The notes beneath the pieces were generated by a model, which saw only the letters and a program-made list of their open reading frames with translations, was not told the DNA's origin and made no database searches. From Mesostigma viride (Eukaryota > Streptophyta > Mesostigmatophyceae > Mesostigmatales > Mesostigmataceae), in the NCBI GenBank assembly GCA_009746045.1, contig RPFO01000253.1, positions 2,058,888 through 2,122,887 on the forward strand: DNA of 64,000 nt, written 5' to 3'. The position numbers were made by a program, and so were the translations under genes. This document shows positions 58,001-64,000 of this stretch, one piece after another; within the stretch, counting starts at the first letter, position 1; the number at the start of each line of letters is the position of its first letter.

Positions 58001-61000
58001 GTGCAGGTTGTTATCGCGGCCATTGCCGCCGCCCTCCGTACCCGAAAGCAGCAGCAGCACAGGGAACACGACGTGCGAGGAGGCCTCCAGGAGGAAGGGT
58101 CCCTGGGATCGCACTAGGCGGCGCCAGGTGTCCACGCATTCGCCCAGCACGCTAGCGTCCGTCTCGTGGGCCAGCGCACTCAGTATTGGTTTCATGAGCA
58201 GCTGCAGGCGCCACGCCTTCTGGGGGCGACCGCTGGCAAGCTGCTGCGCGTGGGCGTGGGGGTGAGGGTGGGGGTGGGGGTTGGGGTGGGCTGAAGCGGA
58301 CGGGAGGGGCATCGGAGTTCCCTCCCCGCCCCGAATGGCTACTATGTCCGAGTCGCCATGCGGGGCGCCAGGGACCGCATGGTTCGTGCGCAGGTGGTCG
58401 TTGTCATTGCCGTTAGCGGCAGCGTGGTGGCGATCATGACCATCATGATCGCGAGCGTTGCCATTTGTCGCGCGGGGGTGGTCTGGGACACCCCCCCTGG
58501 GCGCAAACGGGACGCACACTTTGGACGTGCCAGGGAGCGGCCCCCGCACATTGCCAGCTGTCGCGCGGCAAGGCGTGCATGGGCTTTCCTTGCACGGCTG
58601 GCCGTCACCCCCACCCCCAGCACCCCCCACGAAATCAACAGTTACAAGCTGCCCTTCGTTGGCAGAAGGCTGCCCAGCATGCAAAGGGGTCGCTCCTGCA
58701 GACGGAGGCAAAGCAGAGCTTCTTGGTCCTCCTGGCGCAGACGCGACCGGTGTGACTGGCCCATTGCCACCGATCTGGAGACCGTCACGTGGGCCATCCC
58801 CGCACGCGCCGTGCCCAGGGTCCCTCTGCAGGTTCTCGTTCAGGGCGTCCACCAGCGCGCCCCACGCGGTGAACGCGGCCGCCCTCACTGAGGCGGGTCG
58901 GGTGGAGGAGAAGAGCTCGTGGAAGGAGGAGAGGAGCGCATTGCCCACCGATGCATCCCCACTAGCGCTGGTCTGCTGCTGATGCGGATGCTGCTGATGC
59001 GGATGCTGCTGATGCGGAGGATGATGATGGCCCTGATGATCTTGGCTCCCACCGCCATGGTGCTGCTGGCTGCTGCCGCACTCGGCCGCGCCCGCAATAT
59101 TGCTAGCATCCGCTGGTCGACTTTGACCGCCACCGCCCGCACTAGTGCTGGCATCCGCGGCCACCGCACCATCCCCAGCAGAGAGGTTGCTGGCATCCGC
59201 ATTTCGCCGTTCACCGCCACACGCAGTGCTGCTGGCATCCGCAGACCGCGCTCGTTTCTTTCCCCCCCCGGCCGTTCCCTCTCTCGTCCCTTCCGTGGGG
59301 CAGGGCAGGGACTCACCCGTCCCCACCCGTGCGTTGGCCCCCTCTTTGGGGGCTATATTGGTCTCCGACACTTGCGCCGAACACAGTCGCGGCTCTGCCC
59401 TAGTGCCGTCGCCAGCGCCTCGGACAAGCGCGTGCCCTCCCGATGACAGAAGCATGGGCGGGGCCGCTCGGAACAAGTTGGTTCCCAGCAACGTCACGCA
59501 CACCGTCCACGCACGCAACGCCGCCAGCTGTACACCCACGGGCTGATCCGGACACATCTGACGCACCAGCAGCTGACGAAGAGGCAGCAGCCGGTGCTGC
59601 GACGGCAAGGGGAGCGACCCGTCACCAGGTTGCCTTGCAAAGCCATAGTGCCTGGCATCATGGCCATCATCTCCGCAAACACTCGCGCCATTCTTTGCTG
59701 CCTGATTGCTGTCGGCCGCAACCTTGCCTGCCCGGCTGCCGGTGTCTACCGAACCACCCGCCTGCCCCACGCCATGTCTGCTGGTTTCGGACGCGGGGGG
59801 CAGGGTGCCCTCTCCCGGCCTCCCAGGGACCCTGGGTCCCAGGTTGGCAGCCGGTTGGGCGGAGGAGGCGATCGCCAGCACAAGCGCCTGGGTGGAGAAA
59901 GGGTGGGGGCGGGGGTGGGGGTAGGGGTGGGGGTGGGGGGTGGGGTGGGGGTGGGGTGGGGGTGGGGTGGGGGTGGGGGTGGGGGTGGGGGGTGGGGATG
60001 GCATCAAACATACCATGGTGAAGTTTATGTCATAGACGCATAGACATCCGGTAGGCACTGACAGCGCTCATGCCAATGGTATGCATGCTGGTACAGGGTA
60101 CAGGTACATTGTATCCACTGAATATCGATACAAGCCATGGTAGAGCGGATTGTCCTCTGTGAGCAACCAGCAATGCCGGAAATTGAACTGTCTGCCATAG
60201 AATGCGGCACTTGCCCATGGATACGCCACTTGCCGCGGTGATGACTAGGCAGCTGGGACACGATGACTTGCTGACTTGTGTGACTTGTTCTGACTGTGCT
60301 GATTTGTGGCGATAACTTGTGCTGCCTAAGTTCCCGCGAAGGCCAAGGTCCACGTAGAAGCAACACCTCAGATGGCTGGAAGGATACCATACTCAGGAGG
60401 CACAGCATAAGAGCTGGTAGCATGCCTCCAATAGGTTGTGTAGCATGCCTCCAACGGAACAGGCGCCATCTGGTAGGTAAGGGGCTCAGTCCAAAAACCT
60501 TAATTGGATCACTGGTATGGGCCATACCCTAGATACTCCAATAGGCTGTGGGAAAAGGCTCCATCTGGTAGGTAAGGGCCATACCCTACCTTGGACACAC
60601 ACACACCCTACCTTGGACACAGCACACACAGGAGACCCTACCTTGGACACAGCACACACACGAGACCCTACCTTGGACACCGCACGTGGCGGCGGACACA
60701 GCAACCCTCCCGGCGACATGTGTCGCGCCAGCATGGCATCGGCCCACCCGGGCGCGCCCAGCTGCATGGCTGCGGTGTCGGAGCGGAGCATGAGACGGAC
60801 CAGGGGCAGTGCCCACGCGTGGGAGAGGGCGCGCATGTCCTCTGGGTAGCGGGTGGCAGCTTTATCCAGCGCCTGGTGGGTGCCGCGTAAGGTCCATCGG
60901 GGGGAGCAGCGGGGGAGTGGGATAAGTTTTTATGAAATGGGGGACGGTCAGTTGGGGAAGGGGGCATGTAAAATCAAGGGGCAGGGCGGGACGCATCTGA

Positions 61001-63686
61001 CATGGGAACATCCTTTGAAAATCGTGCAAGGATTACATGCAAGGATAATATGGAAGGAAGACAAGAATGACAGCCTATGGCCATCCTGAGATATGCCCAC
61101 TGAAGCGGCTCAGCTCACACATGGGGTGCATCACAAGAATGCCGCGCTGCTGCACGTGCGGTTCCTACGTCTGAAACCGAAAAGGAAGACACGAGACGGT
61201 GCTGACTTGCAGGCGATACGAAAAAAGGAGGGATATAGCAACTCTTAATGTAGTATCAAGAGTAACAATGACAGCACCGTTCATTAATGGCAACATCGAT
61301 GACCCTGTGCTGACGCTGCCCCTGGTCCCTGCACCAAATGCTCTGAAGCACATGCACTGCACCAAGCACCCACCTGGACGGCCTCCCTGGTGGCTGACAG
61401 GGAGTCGAAGCGGTTGCAGATGGCAGAGGCCACCGCAGAGAGGTATCGGCGGCGCAGGCACGCATCCGCCGCCAGCTGGCGCTGATTCACGCTCGTGAAC
61501 CACACGGCGGCACCAAACACATGCTGCGAGGTTGCAGGAAGAGCAAAAAAGGGAGAGAGAAGAGGGGAGGAGAGAAGATCGGAGAGAGAAGAGGGAGGAG
61601 GAAGAGGGAGGGAAAAAGAGGGGAGGGGAGGAGAGAAGAGAGGAGGAGAGAAGAGGGGAGGAGAGAAGAGGGGAGGAGAGAAGAGGGGAGGAGAGAAGAG
61701 GGAGGGGAAAAGAGGAGCGGGGACGGGGGGGGTTGTGTTGGGATGTGGCCAGCAGAAGAGGAGATAAGTCATGACGTTACCATGTGCCGCAGCGTATTGT
61801 TAGGGGATGGGAATGTTGCGCAAGAACGACATACAAGATATTGAACAGCGTTGCACACAAGGGATGCATACGCGAGCTTAAAGCATTGCAGAGATGGGGA
61901 AATACTGGCGGGGGGCGAGACATGTGACACAAAAGCAGCTTCCGAAAAGGCAGCGGGCGCATGCACGGGCGCACGAGGACGAACGGGGCAGGTGCAAAGG
62001 CTGCAGTTTGGGCAACATGCAACCCCTCGAAACACAAACCGATAAGACATTCAACAAGCCGACATCAGTGGCAATGCTACTTGCCAACTATCTCCAATGA
62101 CGCGCCATTTTCAATTATTGTGTGTATTGTGGAACTAAACCCCAGCACAGTTGATAACACCTGACGCCCCTTGATGCCTTTTCTGCCTCCCTAGCCATGA
62201 CACCATCTCAGCCATGCCATGCCATGCCATGCCATGCCATGCCATGCCATGCCATGCCATGCCATGCCATGCCATGCCGTGCCACCATTCGTGCCGCGGC
62301 CTTACCTTGCTGTCAGTGCTCGCCAGCTGGCGCAACACGGCCGCTGCCATCCTCTGCAGCACTGATGGCGTGATGGGGGAGGGCGGGCCATCGTTGCCTG
62401 TCAAAATGGCGTAAGGACAGGACCAGCGGGGACAGACCCGATCAGGGTCGGGGGGGACAGAGCCATGACAGGTATACAAATATACAGATATACAGATGCT
62501 CAGATATACAGATATACAGATACATGGTTGTCTCTCTTAATACAGATATACAGACATACAGATACGGATACGGATACCTAGCCTGACTATAGCACAACCA
62601 TGGCAAGACTTGTTCACAACAACGTCAACGTGTGAACATGACTATGCCAATGCTTGAACAAAGCAAAGCCCACGCGTCAGCATGAATATGAGAACACTTT
62701 GGAAATGGCGAGAGCTGTGGTAGTGGATGCATGCTATACGCGATCTCTACATCCATTACTTGCTCATAGCATTCATCCACTACTTACTCTTGGCATTCAT
62801 CGATTACTTGCTCATAGCATTCATCGATTACTTACACAGCATCCATCGATTACTTACTCATGGCATGGCGGTGGGGACGGTCATTTTTTAGCATACTGCC
62901 AATGATGCCTAGCACATGATAATGGAGTTACTGCTTGCATCGTTCACCTGGGCTTCCATTCTCCGTTCTCGCGAGCGCACCCTGGAGGGCGACCAGGGAC
63001 ACTGCGGCCTTGATTGCGTGCCGGGCTCTGGGTGCCAAGAAGGTATCGTGCACATCCATCAAGTACAATGTACATACCATGCATGTCAATTGTCATCCAT
63101 CTCAAGCATCATGCACACCAACGTCAACTATCATGCATGTCATGTATCGTGCACATCAATTCTAGTTCATCATGCAACTCAATATCCTCATGCCAGGCGC
63201 GCAGGAAACCTAGAAAGCCAGCCATTGTGCCAAGGAGTATTGCTTTGCTCAGCGCAAAAGGGGATAAATAACTGTCCGGTACACAAATCTTGTGCCAGGC
63301 TGATTGGTACATTTGTCTGGTGACCTGATAGGGACTAGAGGCGCTAATTATGGATCACCTAGCGCCACATAGAAGGCAGACTGCTGCAACCTTGGCCATA
63401 GCATACCAAAGCTGCACAATGTTGCGACGGAATTCAACTGGGTATGGACTTGAGGCATCGATACTGACATTTCCGCGGCGGGGGAGCTGATGTCGTCAAT
63501 CACCACTTTCACCAATGCAGGCAGGCGGGATATCGTGCCAGTGTCCAGGTCGGCCTTCTTTTCCGCACGGTAGCGCTGCAAGACATCTCCCAGTGATTCA
63601 TAAGAACGCACCCGTGCATGCGTGTCAACCGCACCACTGGCCGCAGGAGATGCAAGTAGCTTATCAAAGACTTCCAGCAAGTTCAT
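46058..63686 (-). CDS. RIF1: RIF1-like telomere/replication-timing protein, 6 exons, about 4876 residues
   Basis: Exons on the minus strand: 63686-63407, 63025-62948, 62397-62306, 61523-61374, 60872-60672 and 59887-46058. They total 14631 nt, a multiple of three with matching phases. Exon 1 carries [20 protein letters not shown] and [15 protein letters not shown], typical of the RIF1 N-terminal helical-repeat domain. Exons 2-5 continue it ([56 protein letters not shown]). The 13.8-kb last exon is largely low-complexity and acidic/Ser/Gly-rich. Near residues 4285-4340 it has KRKGVLKK followed by [10 protein letters not shown], a SILK-like plus RVxF pair. Family knowledge: RIF1 recruits protein phosphatase 1 through these motifs to oppose DDK at replication origins and acts in telomere and break control. 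The length is about twice that of vertebrate RIF1. The exon 1/2 junction (AG at 63027-63026 rather than 63029-63028) is chosen for frame and is the weakest point. Confidence 0.87.
47660..47836 (-). other. Protein phosphatase 1 docking module in RIF1 (SILK-like + RVxF)
   Basis: KGVLKK is encoded at 47819-47836 and RVKF at about 47665-47676. The order SILK-like then RVxF, about 50 residues apart and close to the C-terminus, and the context KRVKFAD resemble the vertebrate RIF1 arrangement. Budding yeast RIF1 carries its docking motifs near the N-terminus. Confidence 0.7.
59888..60000. repeat. GGGGGT-type minisatellite before the last RIF1 exon
   Basis: Positions 59905-59998 are GGTGGGG/GGGGGT repeats on the plus strand, giving a C-rich tract in the pre-mRNA directly upstream of the acceptor at 59889-59888. 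Confidence 0.85.
60580..60680 (-). repeat. Four tandem donors after RIF1 exon 5
   Basis: TGTCCAAG|GTAGGG occurs four times, with donor GT at 60671, 60641, 60611 and 60589 (spacing 30, 30 and 22 bp). The first two steps are multiples of three and stop-free, so use of the second or third donor would insert one or two 10-residue units ([20 protein letters not shown]) in frame. Confidence 0.88.
61555..61715. repeat. Purine GGAGAGAAGAG array, RIF1 intron 3
   Basis: Units of the GAGGGGAGGAGAGAA type lie just upstream of exon 4. The pre-mRNA is pyrimidine-rich here, next to the acceptor at 61525-61524. Confidence 0.9.
62205..62280. repeat. (GCCAT)n pentanucleotide array, RIF1 intron 3
   Basis: About 14 perfect CCATG/GCCAT units begin about 28 bp after the exon 3 donor (62305). 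Confidence 0.95.
62465..62860. repeat. Two arrays in RIF1 intron 2
   Basis: At 62473-62565 there are degenerate ATACAGATATACAGAT units. At 62745-62860 there is a 25-30-bp unit with the core CATTCATCGATTACTTGCTC, four to five copies. Both lie between exons 2 and 3 of RIF1. Confidence 0.8.
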
Positions 63687-64000
63687 CTTCCCGGAAAGCT
63701 GTTAGCCAGTACTGTGACCGGACAACCCCCTCTTGGGCGCCATTTTCAGCTACTTTATAATAATCGTTGACCATTCGCCTATGTCCACTCGCCGAGCACA
63801 GGCGGACATTGTTGCGCCCGGCAGCATAGGGTGCTGTCACCGCTTGGTATAGCCGTGCTCGCTTGACGCGATAACGAAAGCGGCATCGCCGGTTGTTTTG
63901 GGTGCCATTACAAAGCGCCTGTCGGGCGTGGCAATTCGCCATTTGCCGAATCCGAACCGTGGCGGGAAAACTTCGTACCTCGTTATAACGCCGAGCCCCA
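63687..64000. other. Upstream region of RIF1
   Basis: Probable promoter and 5' UTR, truncated by the window edge. A minus frame starting at 63942 runs into the RIF1 start region in another frame and shows no recognisable motif. Confidence 0.4.

Noticed and set aside
49048-59887. Numerous 60-180 codon frames on the plus strand across the RIF1 last exon
   Set aside because: They are shadow frames of a GC-rich coding exon with no recognisable motifs.

Overview
This is a eukaryotic nuclear window. It shows spliced genes with canonical GT/AG introns, GC-rich exons in more AT-rich and very repeat-rich introns, organelle-type N-terminal presequences, and LINE-type retrotransposons with target-site duplications. 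No bacterial signatures (operons, Shine-Dalgarno sites) are seen. An alga or another protist is my best guess, because an organellar MscS channel, oligopeptidase B and a DUF21-CBS protein occur together, but the sequence alone does not fix the lineage.

Layout: (1) 1-4030, minus: 5' part of a DUF21/CNNM-CBS membrane protein gene that runs off the left edge. (2) 5285-18207, plus: oligopeptidase B-like serine peptidase, 12 exons, reconstructed start to stop (1135 codons plus stop). (3) 18208-19420: intergenic, with a 367-bp tandem duplication. (4) 19421-27372, minus: MscS-like mechanosensitive channel, 5 exons, 494 codons, with a presequence. (5) 27373-30756: mostly intergenic, with a possible small spliced gene. 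(6) 30746-34936: two full-length copies of a roughly 2-kb LINE-like element that encodes only an ORF1p-type RNA-binding protein, inserted tail to tail as a near-palindrome, each with its own 11-bp target-site duplication. A 5'-truncated relative lies at 22721-22916. (7) 35481-43317, minus: signal-anchor plus coiled-coil plus acidic-tail protein, 7 exons, 461 codons, unrecognised. One intron holds a 1.5-kb tetranucleotide array including about 255 uninterrupted GGAA units. (8) 43318-46057: intergenic, with 3' remnants of a conventional LINE. (9) 46058-63686, minus: RIF1-like gene, 6 exons, about 4876 codons, ending in a 13.8-kb exon that carries a SILK-like plus RVxF protein phosphatase 1 docking module.

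The genes do not form a pathway. What unites the window is how its introns are built. At least eight exon ends, in all five main genes, have extra decayed or tandem copies of the exon edge together with its splice site inside the adjoining intron. They range from one spare donor (5785-5804) to a 14-copy 42-bp array (23714-24296). In RIF1 the repeated donors are 30 bp apart and stay in frame. I regard this repeated seeding of intronic satellites from splice junctions as the most unusual signal here. The ORF1-only LINE palindrome, with its mosaic divergence, comes second.
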